Assembly: GCF_900095305.1 (NCBI RefSeq)
Contig: NZ_FMDO01000028.1
Location: forward strand, 89,679 to 153,678
Direction: 5' to 3'
Source: Proteiniborus sp. DW1
GTDB taxonomy: Bacteria > Bacillota > Clostridia > Tissierellales > Proteiniboraceae
Length of the DNA stretch: 64,000 bases
Below the pieces are notes generated by a model. It made no database searches and was not told where the DNA came from. It worked only from the letters and a program-made list of their open reading frames with translations. How positions within the stretch are numbered: the first letter of the stretch is position 1; every line of letters starts with the position of its first letter. Below, piece after piece: positions 8,414 through 16,168 of this stretch. The position numbers and the translations under genes are program-made.

Positions 8414-8590
8414 GGTTACAATATGCAGATAGAGAAACTTTTGAGAAACACACATACAATAATGCTGATTTTATAAGGAATATCTATAAGCAGGAGGAGC
8501 TGCCGATAAAGTTTTAAGACAAAACCTTTATCCTGTTTCTCCAATCCTTACTTCCTTAAAACTTTCATCCTGCTTCTCCTTTTATTCAAC

Positions 8591-8646
8591 TTCATGAAAA
8601 TATTCATGAAAATAATATTGAAAAAGTTAGTGTTTAGATGTATATT
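8591..8646 (+). promoter_or_regulatory. Toxin-antitoxin promoter with a tandem 12-bp operator-like repeat
   Basis: TTGAAA (8618-8623) and TATATT (8641-8646) are 17 bases apart, a good vegetative promoter. Immediately upstream, TTCATGAAAATA occurs twice in tandem without a gap (8591-8602 and 8603-8614), each copy carrying the palindrome TTCATGAA. Phd/YefM antitoxins repress their own operon by binding palindromes near the promoter, so this is a likely autoregulatory site; the assignment is inferred. Confidence 0.6.
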
Positions 8647-8682
8647 ATTAGTATAGAGATCATATATTAAAGGAGGATAGGA

Positions 8683-9096
8683 ATGCAACAAGGAGTTTTG
8701 GTGGATAGTTTGGAAAGGAAGAATGCTTTTATGACTGATAATACAATTGAAAGTTTGAAACATATTATAGAAAAGTTCATATCTATATCTGATTTAAGCC
8801 GTGGCAAGGCTTCTAAAGTAATACAAGATGTGGTAAAAGATGAAAGTCAATATATTATTATAAAAAACAATAAGCCTGAAGCTGTGATACTCTCATTAAA
8901 TGAATATATGCACCTTGTAGAAATTAAAGAAAAAATGAACGAGATGAAAGAAGATATTGAACTTATACGATTAGTAAATGAAAGAATGAAGAATTATGAT
9001 ATAGAAAATACCATGTCTCAAGATGAAATTTTGAAGAGATATAATATAAAAGAAGAAGAGATAGACGAATTAATTGATTTTGTGGAGCTTGAATGA
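8683..9096 (+). CDS. Type II antitoxin, Phd/YefM family
   Basis: The 137-residue protein has the Phd/YefM core: the ISDLSRGKASKVIQDV DNA-binding region, YIIIKNNKPEAVILSLNEY, then a long helical tail (KEKMNEMKEDIELIRLVNERM and a C-terminal DEILKRYNIKEEEIDELI) that would wrap the toxin. It is longer than the usual 80-95 residues because of this tail and an extra N-terminal segment. AAAGGAGGATAGG before the first ATG supports that start, though a second Met at residue 17 is possible. Its stop overlaps the toxin start by ATGA, the classic arrangement for such pairs. Confidence 0.85.
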   Translation: MQQGVLVDSLERKNAFMTDNTIESLKHIIEKFISISDLSRGKASKVIQDVVKDESQYIIIKNNKPEAVILSLNEYMHLVEIKEKMNEMKEDIELIRLVNERMKNYDIENTMSQDEILKRYNIKEEEIDELIDFVELE

Positions 9097-9461
9097 TGTG
9101 GGAAGTAAGATATATTGATGAAGCTTTAAAGGATTTGGATAAATTAGACGCATTCTTAAGAAAAATGGTTTTAGCTGGTATAAAAAAGGCTTCTCAAAAT
9201 CCATTACCTCAAAGCGAAGGAGGATATGGAAAGCCTTTAGGGAATAAGAATGGCAATAACTTAGTAGGCTTTTTAAAAATAAAGTATAAAAAAATTGGAA
9301 TTAGAGTAGTTTATTCATTAGTGAGAGACAAGCAAGTGATGAACATAATTGTTGTATCGAAACGAGAAGACGATACGTGCTATGAAGAAGCTGAAAAAAG
9401 AAAAAGGGAATATAAAGAAAAATTGTTTGAAGATTTGTTTCGAAGTATAAGTGATAGATAG
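9093..9461 (+). CDS. Type II toxin, RelE/ParE family
   Basis: The 122-residue product has the RelE/ParE layout: N-terminal WEVRYIDEALKDLDKL, a helical pair, PLPQSEGGYGKPLGNK, LVGFLKIKYKKIGIRVVYSLV and a terminal VMNIIVVSKREDD. RelE-type members cut mRNA on the ribosome, ParE-type ones poison gyrase; which applies cannot be decided here. The C-terminus is longer than usual and rich in Lys and Glu. It is coupled to the antitoxin by a four-base overlap. Confidence 0.85.
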   Translation: MMWEVRYIDEALKDLDKLDAFLRKMVLAGIKKASQNPLPQSEGGYGKPLGNKNGNNLVGFLKIKYKKIGIRVVYSLVRDKQVMNIIVVSKREDDTCYEEAEKRKREYKEKLFEDLFRSISDR

Positions 9462-9572
9462 GATGTTTAAGCAGGATTAGAGAGAAAGGATTTGTAGACA
9501 GGATTAAGGGTACAAGACAGGTTTTAGGACAAGGGGGAATAAGACAGGGTTAAGGATGAAGGAGTCAAGGTG

Positions 9573-9598
9573 CAAGGAATTATGCCTTGGCTTTTTTT
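9573..9598 (+). terminator. Terminator after the toxin-antitoxin pair
   Basis: CAAGG (9573-9577) pairs with CCTTG (9585-9589), followed by GCTTTTTTT. The stem is short, but the position and T run fit. Upstream, 9462-9570 is purine-rich low-complexity sequence without a gene. Confidence 0.55.
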
Positions 9599-9684
9599 CG
9601 TTAGGAAAGAGCTACTTTTTCAGCAAAAACAAAAAAATGGATATGGGAAATTATGGCACAACAAAATAACCTAATGAAATTAGA

Positions 9685-10519
9685 TTATTTTTTGTATTCG
9701 TAGTGAACACCACGAATACCAGTATAAGATTTTGGGGTCATAGTACCGTCACAAACTTGGCAATCAGGTTGTGGTGGAATAGATGGATCGAGTCCATCAA
9801 ACATATTATCTTCTTCTAGTTGCTGTACAATGAAACGAGGAACCCAAAGAGAATATCCACCCTTTTCAGTTGCTAGGTATAACATTTTCATTAGGCTTTC
9901 ATCATTAGGAAATATCAATTTCGTTTTTGTAACCTTTCTAAACTGGCTATGTAGGCTTTCTATGACATTTGTAGTGTACATAATTTTGCGGATATAATCT
10001 GGGAATGTTAAGAAAGTTATTAGATTATCCCAGTTATCTTCCCAGCTCTTAATTGCATTAGGATACTTATGTCCCCACTTTTCTTTAATACTTGCCAAAT
10101 TTTCCAATGCTTCATCAGCACCAACATAAGACTCTATAAGCATTTCACGATAAGCCTCATGAGCTTGGCGATGAAGATAATATTTTTTACGAAGAACACA
10201 TTGAGGTTCTTCTAAGCATCCGTTACAGACATATGGAGGTTCAAAGAGTTTGTAACAGGGTTATTCCTGGTAGTCTTCGTATGGTTCGTTGCAAAGGTTG
10301 CATAAAGAACAACGTCTAGTGCAATTTGGCTTGCCACTGCAAAGATAGCGCTTTTGACAATCATAGCGTTTCACACATCTATTGTGAGGGCGATATGGTG
10401 CATATTTGTTGCTGGTTACAGAACGAGAAAGAATTTCTCTTGAGATAGTTGAAGAGCTTTTATCAAGCTTCAAGGCGATTTGTTTGATAAGAATCAGTTA
10501 AATGATTGTTTTTGGCCAT
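9685..10519 (-). pseudogene. Chimeric transposase remnant: IS30-type N-terminus joined to IS256-type C-terminus
   Basis: Read on the minus strand from an ATG at 10519, MAKNNHLTDS is an IS30-type start. A deletion with frameshift near 10490 then joins it to KLDKSSSTISREIL, the IS30 helix-turn-helix, and a cysteine-rich segment (CVKRYDCQKRYLC, CTRRCSLCNLC). A TAA at 10261 interrupts the frame, which continues as FEPPYVCNGCLEEPQCVLRK and REMLIESYVGA. From about 10125 it becomes clear IS256/Mutator C-terminus: EKWGHKYPNAIKSWEDNWDNL, IMYTTNVIESLHSQFRKVTK, IFPNDESLMKMLYLATE. The final 58 residues match neither family to my eye and carry a C-x2-C pair. The element is dead and mosaic. Confidence 0.75.
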
Positions 10520-10611
10520 GACAAATTTCTTCACTTTTTAAATTGCGCAAGACACATGTGGTAGTAGTTACCATACATGTATTATTGTCAAAAAAGTGAG
10601 GTTTGTCAGAC

Positions 10612-10648
10612 TAAATGCAACCACTTTGATTCAATAAGGTTGCATTTA
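10612..10648. repeat. Inverted repeat beside the IS30-type remnant
   Basis: TAAATGCAACC (10612-10622) is mirrored by GGTTGCATTTA (10638-10648), 11 perfect pairs around a 15-base loop. It lies about 100 bases upstream of the IS30-type start, where a terminal repeat of that element would be expected, so it may be an IS end or the stem-loop target such elements prefer. Confidence 0.5.
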
Positions 10649-10748
10649 ACTTGTCAATTGACCTTTAAAATTGCCTAACTAAAGTTAATTAATTTCGATA
10701 CTTACTTCTAAAATTGCTTATACTATATAACAACATAGGAGTGGTATT

Positions 10749-11123
10749 TTGGATATTAAGTATAAAATTGCTATTACATTTGTTATATTATTAACTTTAA
10801 CTATTATATTATATATACATTATGCTCCAGTTAATTTTGATGCAGGATCTTGTTCTGGGGGATATAAGAAATGGATACTTAATAAATTTTCTTCTCAATT
10901 AGTTAATATGTTTATGGAAGAAAGAGGTCTTTCTACTAATTTAGAATATGAAATTATTGATAATCACGACAATGAAGATGAGCAAGTTACCTGGGATGGT
11001 AGAATAATTTATATTACATTAAGAATTAAAATAGACGATAATATCTGTATTGTAAATTATGAAGGTAAAAGATATTGGATAGAAAGATATAAGTGGAAAA
11101 TTAGTAGTATAAACTTATTATAA
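10749..11123 (+). CDS. Hypothetical membrane-anchored protein
   Basis: The 124-residue protein is not recognised. It has one N-terminal hydrophobic segment (about residues 6-24) without a clear cleavage site, followed by a polar domain containing VNFDAGSCSGG and several Tyr/Ile-rich strands, so it is probably anchored with its body outside. A TTG start at 10749 lies about seven bases after AGGAG (10737-10741) and is preferred. It stands alone between two insertion-sequence remnants, so its origin may be mobile. Confidence 0.5.
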   Translation: MDIKYKIAITFVILLTLTIILYIHYAPVNFDAGSCSGGYKKWILNKFSSQLVNMFMEERGLSTNLEYEIIDNHDNEDEQVTWDGRIIYITLRIKIDDNICIVNYEGKRYWIERYKWKISSINLL

Positions 11124-11184
11124 TAATAAGACGTTCTTCTTTATTAATAACTGAAGTAGCTAACTGTTACTGGCAAGTGTTTTT

Positions 11185-11713
11185 GGAGAAATTTTGGCAA
11201 ATAATTTTACTGAATTTTTCCCAGTTGGATATTAAAATAATGACTTTCTGTGTTCTAGTCTATAACTCTTGCCAGACATGCTAAAAAGCTCACATCTATA
11301 CGTAATCCCTGTTGTTAAAGCAGGGTTGCCTAATAGTTCTGTCCAGTCTTCTAAGCCTTTATTGGATGTGATAATAATTGAAGCTTGCTCATGAAGTACT
11401 GATATTAACTGAAAAAACAGATTTGCTTCTTCTCTTGTTATTAGAAGGTAACCAAGTTCATCTATTATGACAAGGCTAGAAGATAGTATTCTATTCATTT
11501 TTCCTTTGCTTTTCCTTGATATTTCTTGTGTTTTTAGTACGTGCATCAGATTATCTATTGTGACAAAGCTAACCTTATACCCTTGTTCTACTGCTTTATA
11601 TCCTAATGAAATTGATAAATGAGTTTTTCTTACACCTGGAGGGCCTAGGAAGATAAGGTATTATTGTATTAAGCTGGAAAATACTCTCCGTTTTTGTTTG
11701 CCAAAATTTCTCC
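11185..11713. mobile_element. Shrunken IS21-type element bounded by inverted repeats
   Basis: GGAGAAATTTTGGCAAA at 11185-11201 is matched perfectly by its reverse complement at 11697-11713. On both sides an ACTGG (or CCAGT) lies 11 bases further out. Between them is only a broken istB-like gene; no istA is present. This looks like an IS21-family element reduced by internal deletion to about 0.55 kb, possibly still a substrate for a transposase supplied in trans. IS21 elements often carry multiple end repeats, so these may be inner copies. Confidence 0.6.
11232..11660 (-). pseudogene. Truncated IstB-like helper ATPase of an IS21-family element
   Basis: On the minus strand the frame opens after a stop at 11661-11663 with YLIFLGPPGVRKTHLSISLGYKA, an IstB Walker A in which the usual G-K-T-H is R-K-T-H. 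It continues with VSFVTIDNLMHVLKTQ, the Walker B-like LVIIDELGYLLITREEANLFFQLIS and ASIIITSNKG. The usual segment around I-L-D-R before the tyrosine-arginine-cysteine motif is missing (ALTTGITYRCEL), so a small internal deletion is also present. The N-terminal domain is absent. IstB normally assists the IstA transposase in target choice. Confidence 0.8.
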
Positions 11714-12067
11714 CTTTTATTATACCAGTCACATATGCTCTTTTTTTCAGTTTTATAAAATACTAATTATGCAATTTCCTCGATTAATTATTTAAATGAT
11801 TTTATATTGCATTATAAAATTTTTAGAGCTTTTTACAAGTTTCTACATTGTTTTTTGTATTTTTATGATAATATTTACTAAGAATAGATATATTTACCAA
11901 AATAGAAAAGAGGGGTTACAAAATATTTAGTTTAATTTTAATGTAGTTTTATATTCTTTTTTAGTGGGTAAGGCTTTTTAAGCAATACAAGTATTCAAAA
12001 CTCAAGGGTTGTTAGAAACTTCTATTAAGATTTTTGACAATACCAAATTAAGTAAGGAGGATAATTT
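11714..12067. other. Gene-free stretch before the secreted peptidase pair
   Basis: About 350 bases of AT-rich DNA without a supportable gene. A TTGACA at about 12034 lies only some 20 bases before the AAGGAGG of the next gene, too close to act as a normal -35 box for it. No other clear signal was seen. Confidence 0.4.
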
Positions 12068-12613
12068 ATGAAAAAGCGATTAATAACGGTTACTTTAGTG
12101 TTACTAGGTATTTTAACATCACTTGTTTCAGCTCAAGCTCAATCTATTGAAGAACAAGTTGATATAATGGGTAATGCAGTAAGTGATATTGAATTTCATT
12201 ATCTAACTGAGAAGACTTTAGAACAAGGTGTTTATAATGCTGAATTAAATCGGATGGAATACATTGTGGAATCATTTGATGAAGCTACAGTTTTTGGAAG
12301 TGCAAATGACATAAAGGTTATAAGAACAGTGTATGCATATTACCCTCTCAATGACCGACAACACAAAGTTGATGTGATACACGTAAAGCGACAAGGTAAT
12401 GAAACATGGGAAGAAACAATTAGAAGTTACAATGAATCTCATAGCTTTTCTAAGGAATATACTTCTAGCTATAGGTCTGGTGAATACGGATACTATGAAT
12501 ATGATTATGTTTGTTCAAAATGTAAACACAGAAAAAAAGGTGGAGTGGATAAAATTTATATTGGCCCTGGGACGGGATTACCATTACCATACAATCAAAA
12601 ATTACAATATTAA
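12068..12613 (+). CDS. Secreted hypothetical protein with a C-x2-C pair
   Basis: The 181-residue precursor has a typical signal peptide (MKKRLITVTLVLLGILTSLV, then S-A-Q-A-Q, cleavage near residue 24). The mature part has no family I recognise. It contains a Tyr/Ser-rich region, a VCSKCKHRKKGG cysteine pair that could bind metal or form a disulfide, and a GPGTGLPLPY tail. A strong AAGGAGG precedes the ATG. The next gene starts 24 bases later and encodes a C39-like peptidase with its own signal sequence, so the two probably work together outside the cell. Confidence 0.6.
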   Translation: MKKRLITVTLVLLGILTSLVSAQAQSIEEQVDIMGNAVSDIEFHYLTEKTLEQGVYNAELNRMEYIVESFDEATVFGSANDIKVIRTVYAYYPLNDRQHKVDVIHVKRQGNETWEETIRSYNESHSFSKEYTSSYRSGEYGYYEYDYVCSKCKHRKKGGVDKIYIGPGTGLPLPYNQKLQY

Positions 12614-12637
12614 ATGAATGTTGAGGAGGCAAAAACA

Positions 12638-13834
12638 ATGTTGACAAGTAAAAGTAATAGAAATCTAAAATTAAGGTTAATATCACTCTTGTTAATTTTA
12701 ATAGCGTTATTTTCAATATTCAGTTATAATGCTTACGCTAAAAGTAGAGCAAATGTTGATATGGAAGATAATTATAGCTTTGCAAAAAGTCTCTTAAATA
12801 AAGATGGCGTTAGTGGCAATATTAGTGAAGGTTTACTGCCACAAAGGAGGATAGATCTATTAGATGTTAATTCAGAAGTTGTAGCTGAATATATAGAGTT
12901 TCAAAATGAATCGGGAGAATATGCAGGATATATAATTACAGATGTTTATAGTGGTCATATCTACGATTACAGCAATGAAGGGAATTTGTTTGAGGGACTT
13001 TTAATCAAATCCGGATTGACATATGATGATGTTTTGGCAGGAAAGGTTTATTTTGTAAATCCTTTTGAAATTTATGTTGAACTAGCTGATGGAAGAATTA
13101 TTGACTTAATGCCACAAAGTGGTATTTATTCTTCAGAAATTACCAGAAGTCAATTAGAGCAAACTTTTTCTTTACGACAAGTTGAATATAAGTCTCCTAT
13201 TGAACCTGAACTAAAGAGTTTAGAAATCCCAAATACAACTATTGAACCTGAGCTAAAGAGTGTAGAAGTTCCAAATACAACACTTATGCGCAGCACCTCT
13301 TTTACACCATGTGTTACATCAGATTTTGATAATTTAAAAATTACTGATGCAAATGGAAGAAGAGTGTATCCGCATGATCATTGTGCGCCAACAGCTGCAA
13401 CCACAATAATGAAATACTTTAAACATCTAGGAGAATCGAATCTTTCGAGTTCATACAGCAATAATGATGTTTTTGCAAAATTTTATATTGCTATGGACAC
13501 TAATGGAGGTGCAAGTGGTACAAGAGATGAAGGTACTGCGCGTTCTAAAATTGCACCTTCATACACAAAAGTTGGAAAAGATCTAGGAGCGAAACCTAAG
13601 AAATCTTCCAAACTTTCGGGGACATCATCCAATACGATGATTAGTGCGTTAAATGGAGGAAAACTTTTGCATGTTTCTGTGGATAAGTTGGGCTCATCTA
13701 GAGGAGGACACTCAATTGCTGTTGTATCTTACTCTAATGGTTATTTTAAGATAGCAGATGGGTGGAATGCTTATTTTAGGAATGTTTCTTATTCTGATAT
13801 GTCTGTTAAACAGGTTGTAGGAATCAACTATTAA
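12638..13834 (+). CDS. Secreted C39-like cysteine peptidase
   Basis: The start at 12638 has AGGAGG eight bases upstream; an in-frame ATG at 12614 adds eight residues without a ribosome site. The product has about 398 residues. The N-terminus is a signal/anchor (LISLLLILIALFSIF, then AYA). A middle prodomain-like region leads to a linker with two near-identical 14-residue repeats (residues 188-201 and 202-215, IEPELKSxExPNTT). The C-terminal domain has a papain/C39 pattern: Cys249 in HDHCAPTAATTIM, His358 in GGHSIAVV and Asp374 in IADGWNAY. The substrate is unknown. Export, processing of the partner protein, or adhesion are all possible. Confidence 0.7.
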   Translation: MLTSKSNRNLKLRLISLLLILIALFSIFSYNAYAKSRANVDMEDNYSFAKSLLNKDGVSGNISEGLLPQRRIDLLDVNSEVVAEYIEFQNESGEYAGYIITDVYSGHIYDYSNEGNLFEGLLIKSGLTYDDVLAGKVYFVNPFEIYVELADGRIIDLMPQSGIYSSEITRSQLEQTFSLRQVEYKSPIEPELKSLEIPNTTIEPELKSVEVPNTTLMRSTSFTPCVTSDFDNLKITDANGRRVYPHDHCAPTAATTIMKYFKHLGESNLSSSYSNNDVFAKFYIAMDTNGGASGTRDEGTARSKIAPSYTKVGKDLGAKPKKSSKLSGTSSNTMISALNGGKLLHVSVDKLGSSRGGHSIAVVSYSNGYFKIADGWNAYFRNVSYSDMSVKQVVGINY

Positions 13835-13858
13835 TTTAGACATGTGGTTATTATAAAG

Positions 13859-13893
13859 AAGCGACCAAGACTAAAAGTCTAAGTCGCTTTTTT
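13859..13893 (+). terminator. Terminator after the C39-like peptidase gene
   Basis: AAGCGAC (13859-13865) pairs with GTCGCTT (13883-13889), with an inner GACT-AAA-AGTC hairpin, and runs into six T. This ends the two-gene unit. Confidence 0.8.
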
Positions 13894-13915
13894 AATCTCA
13901 AGAAAGGAGAAAAAG

Positions 13916-13987
13916 ATGGCAGAAACGAAGAAAAAAGTAAAACTATCTATCGAAGAAAGTAAGAACCTATTTGACGCTTACAATTAG
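13916..13987 (+). CDS. Short 23-residue frame with a good ribosome site, probably a gene start fragment
   Basis: AAAGGAG precedes an ATG by six bases. The frame reads MAETKKKVKLSIEESKNL then FDAYN and stops. The clear ribosome site and ordinary protein-like text suggest the surviving head of a gene cut by a rearrangement, not a functional peptide. What follows is a patch of unrelated remnants. Confidence 0.35.
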   Translation: MAETKKKVKLSIEESKNLFDAYN

Positions 13988-14180
13988 TAAAAAGAGACTT
14001 ATAAACTAAAGGTAATGGATACATTTGGCATACTACAGGGACAGGAAACTTAGACTTAATAGGCTTAAGTTCCTTGCATCAGATAGCATTATGCAAAACA
14101 ACAGACATTCTCGGGACAAATCAAAATATCCTTCAGCATATAATGCATACAAAATACCTGATGGATATGATAAAATATAA
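13988..14180 (+). pseudogene. Remnant patch with an HsdR-like motif I
   Basis: From 14005 one frame reads LKGNGYIWHTTGTG and then loses similarity (NLDLIGLSS). The G-Y-I-W-H-T-T-G-x-G pattern is the ATP-binding motif I of type I restriction R subunits, which normally continues K-T-L-T-S-F-K. The essential lysine is lost. A second frame from ATG 14091 gives 29 residues to a stop at 14178. These look like leftovers of a removed restriction locus. Confidence 0.4.
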
Positions 14181-14238
14181 GAGTTAACTAATGGAGGAAA
14201 TAGTCAAGAGCCAGACCCATCAGATGACTACAATGATA

Positions 14239-14448
14239 ATGATAAAAGAATTGGATATATCTAAAATAGATAGTATAATGAAAATTTGGCTTGAAGCAAA
14301 TATTACTACACATGGTTTTATTTCTAAAGATTATTGGAAATCAAACTATGATTTTGTAAAGAAGATTTTGCCAGAATCTACTGTTTATGTATATGAGGAA
14401 GATGATGAAACTAAGGAAACTGAATATTCAATGGTGTGGGAACAATGA
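14239..14448 (+). pseudogene. GNAT acetyltransferase with the middle deleted in frame
   Basis: The first part (MIKELDISKIDSIMKIWLEA, then THGFISKDYWKSNYDFVK and STVYVYEED) is the N-terminus of a YjaB/GNAT-type acetyltransferase. The last part (ETKETEYSMVWEQ) is the typical C-terminus. The acetyl-CoA binding core that should lie between, roughly 80 residues, is absent although the frame is intact. The protein of about 69 residues cannot be an active acetyltransferase. The start at 14239 is chosen because family members begin MIRELDI; upstream Met codons exist. Confidence 0.7.
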
Positions 14449-14515
14449 TAAAGTTAAACTATATTGATAAGGCATATTCTTTAGGTTCATCTTAAATAAT
14501 GGAGGTAAACTAAAT

Positions 14516-15094
14516 ATGAGATGGAGTAAGTTGAAGAAACAATTAGAGGATTTTACTTGCCCATGCTTAAAGGGAAAGGTAGAATTTTGGATTACCAATT
14601 ATAGAAAGGCTCATGACCAGATGGGAAGGGCATATATAACGGTAAACGGAAAAGAAGTTGTAAATATGTGCACTATAAAGAAGGAAATTGAAGTATATAA
14701 AGTAGAAAAAGAATTAAAGAAAAGTAAAAATATTTGTTTTTATCAAGATGATTTTATGAGAGATAGAATATATGAGTTACTAAGAAAGGAAGGCTTTTCT
14801 GAAGATATATTACCTCAAATAGCTAAAAATAGAAATATCAATGATATAGCTCATAAAAAAGTAAAGGAACAAGATATTTTTGCACAATATGATTTTCTTG
14901 AGGCTGTAGAAAGATTTTTAAACTCTCCTATTGAAGAATCATTGAAATCTGATAATTTTATTGTTAAAACATTGGCATTAATTGATAGAAGAGTCGGGAA
15001 GAGAACCTTAAATACCCTTAAAGAATCTATAAAAGACGAAGGTGAACTTGTAAGATACTTTTATAGATTAAGATGCGAAGCAGAGCAAATATAA
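14516..15094 (+). CDS. SF0329-like conserved hypothetical protein
   Basis: The 192-residue protein begins MRWSKLKKQLEDF, then LKGKVEFWITNYRKAHDQMGRAYITVNGKEVVNMCT, a layout I associate with the SF0329 family of unknown function. The C-terminal half is helical and charged. A GGAGG site is about ten bases before the ATG. No signal peptide or membrane segment is visible. It stands alone. Confidence 0.6.
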   Translation: MRWSKLKKQLEDFTCPCLKGKVEFWITNYRKAHDQMGRAYITVNGKEVVNMCTIKKEIEVYKVEKELKKSKNICFYQDDFMRDRIYELLRKEGFSEDILPQIAKNRNINDIAHKKVKEQDIFAQYDFLEAVERFLNSPIEESLKSDNFIVKTLALIDRRVGKRTLNTLKESIKDEGELVRYFYRLRCEAEQI

Positions 15095-15797
15095 CAATGT
15101 GTTAAGAGATAATAATGTGGTGTTAGTACAGTTTTGTAGATACTATAATTCGAACAAGTTAGGGAACCTTTAATGAGGAGAATAAGTCAGTATCTTTAAA
15201 GATTTTAGGAGTTTGGCAGGGAATTTATTTAGAAAATAAAAGAGGTTTGTTCTGCCAAATAAAATTTTACAACAAAAAATAGAGTGTTGCATTCATCAGG
15301 AACATCTATGGGTAATTCTATAAATGTTCCTTTTTTAGACTCTTTATCAATAATTAAGGGGGCTTAACCTCAAAAGATACTGCTTTAATATTCTTGTTAA
15401 ATCCTTTAAAAGAATAAGAAATTATATAGAACAGATTAATTATATAGTTAAAAGATGATGAAGAATATTTCTAATATGAAGAATGTTTTTATAACAAATT
15501 TTGCTAAAATGAGATTATATTACAAATATTTTAAATATTAAGAAATATTAAGGGTTTCTAATGAAATATATAGTGCTTAAGGAACAAGAGCATCTGATTA
15601 ATTTAGCTGATGGGACTGTCTTTATAAAATTTTAAAAATGAAGGGATAATAGACAATAAAAAGTCAAAGTTTGACAAACATAGAGAATAGACGACAATAT
15701 TAATAACAGTACTAATAAACAATACTTGTAAAATACTCTAAGTTCATTAAAAGTAGTATATATATGGAAAAGTCAGACAAAATATGATAATATATTT
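15095..15797. other. 700-base region without a supportable gene
   Basis: The stretch is very AT-rich. It holds one terminator-like hairpin and a 24-residue frame (15561-15635, MKYIVLKEQEHLINLADG and so on) that lacks a ribosome site. No RNA gene was recognised. It may be the site of past gene loss. Confidence 0.45.
15298..15336 (+). terminator. Hairpin with T run in the intergenic region
   Basis: AGGAACAT (15298-15305) pairs perfectly with ATGTTCCT (15324-15331), followed by six T. It is about 200 bases after the SF0329-like gene, so it may belong to that transcript or to a lost gene. Confidence 0.6.
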
Positions 15798-15817
15798 TTA
15801 TGGAAGGTGGAAGGGTC

Positions 15818-16168
15818 ATGGATAGTAGAATAGAAGGAACTAAAAAGGCTGAAATAAATATGCGCTTTTCTGAATTTGAGATGCCTCCAATGCAGGATGT
15901 ATTATTAGTAGGGAAAAGAGCACCCATAGGTCCTGAGGCTGCAAGAAGAATGGTAGATATACTCTCACCAGAGCAATATGAAATAATTAGGGTTGAACAT
16001 GAATATATTGAGGCTATTGTTGTGAGAAGGTCTTTATTAAATATGCTATCAGAGGATAAACTTGTTTCTATAATTATGGAAGAAGGAGGGCGAATTGCTA
16101 ACGAATCGATGATTATAAAAGCTCAAGTGAACATAACTCTAAATGTTAGCAAAACAATTGACTTATGA
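15818..16168 (+). CDS. Hypothetical protein coupled to the CBS-GGDEF gene
   Basis: The start at 15818 follows GGTGGAAGGG; a frame ATG at 15800 overlaps that ribosome site. The product of about 116 residues is soluble and not recognised: MDSRIEGTKKAEINMRFSEF, then EMPPMQDVLLVGKRAPIGPEAARRM and a helical tail. Its stop overlaps the next start by ATGA, so it is co-translated with a CBS-GGDEF protein and may be its sensor or target. That pairing is the only clue to its function. Confidence 0.55.
   Translation: MDSRIEGTKKAEINMRFSEFEMPPMQDVLLVGKRAPIGPEAARRMVDILSPEQYEIIRVEHEYIEAIVVRRSLLNMLSEDKLVSIIMEEGGRIANESMIIKAQVNITLNVSKTIDL

Noticed and set aside
8102..8420. CRISPR-like repeats
   Set aside because: The copies of the GAAGAAC repeat are in mixed orientation with uneven spacing, and no cas gene is present.
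12399..12617. 72-residue frame inside the secreted hypothetical gene
   Set aside because: It is a different frame of a well-supported gene with a signal peptide.
12638..13834. C39 bacteriocin-processing exporter
   Set aside because: The C39-like domain is secreted behind a signal peptide, with no membrane or ATPase domains.
15561..15635. 24-residue frame MKYIVLKEQEHLINLADG
   Set aside because: There is no ribosome site and nothing recognisable; kept only as a note in the intergenic entry.
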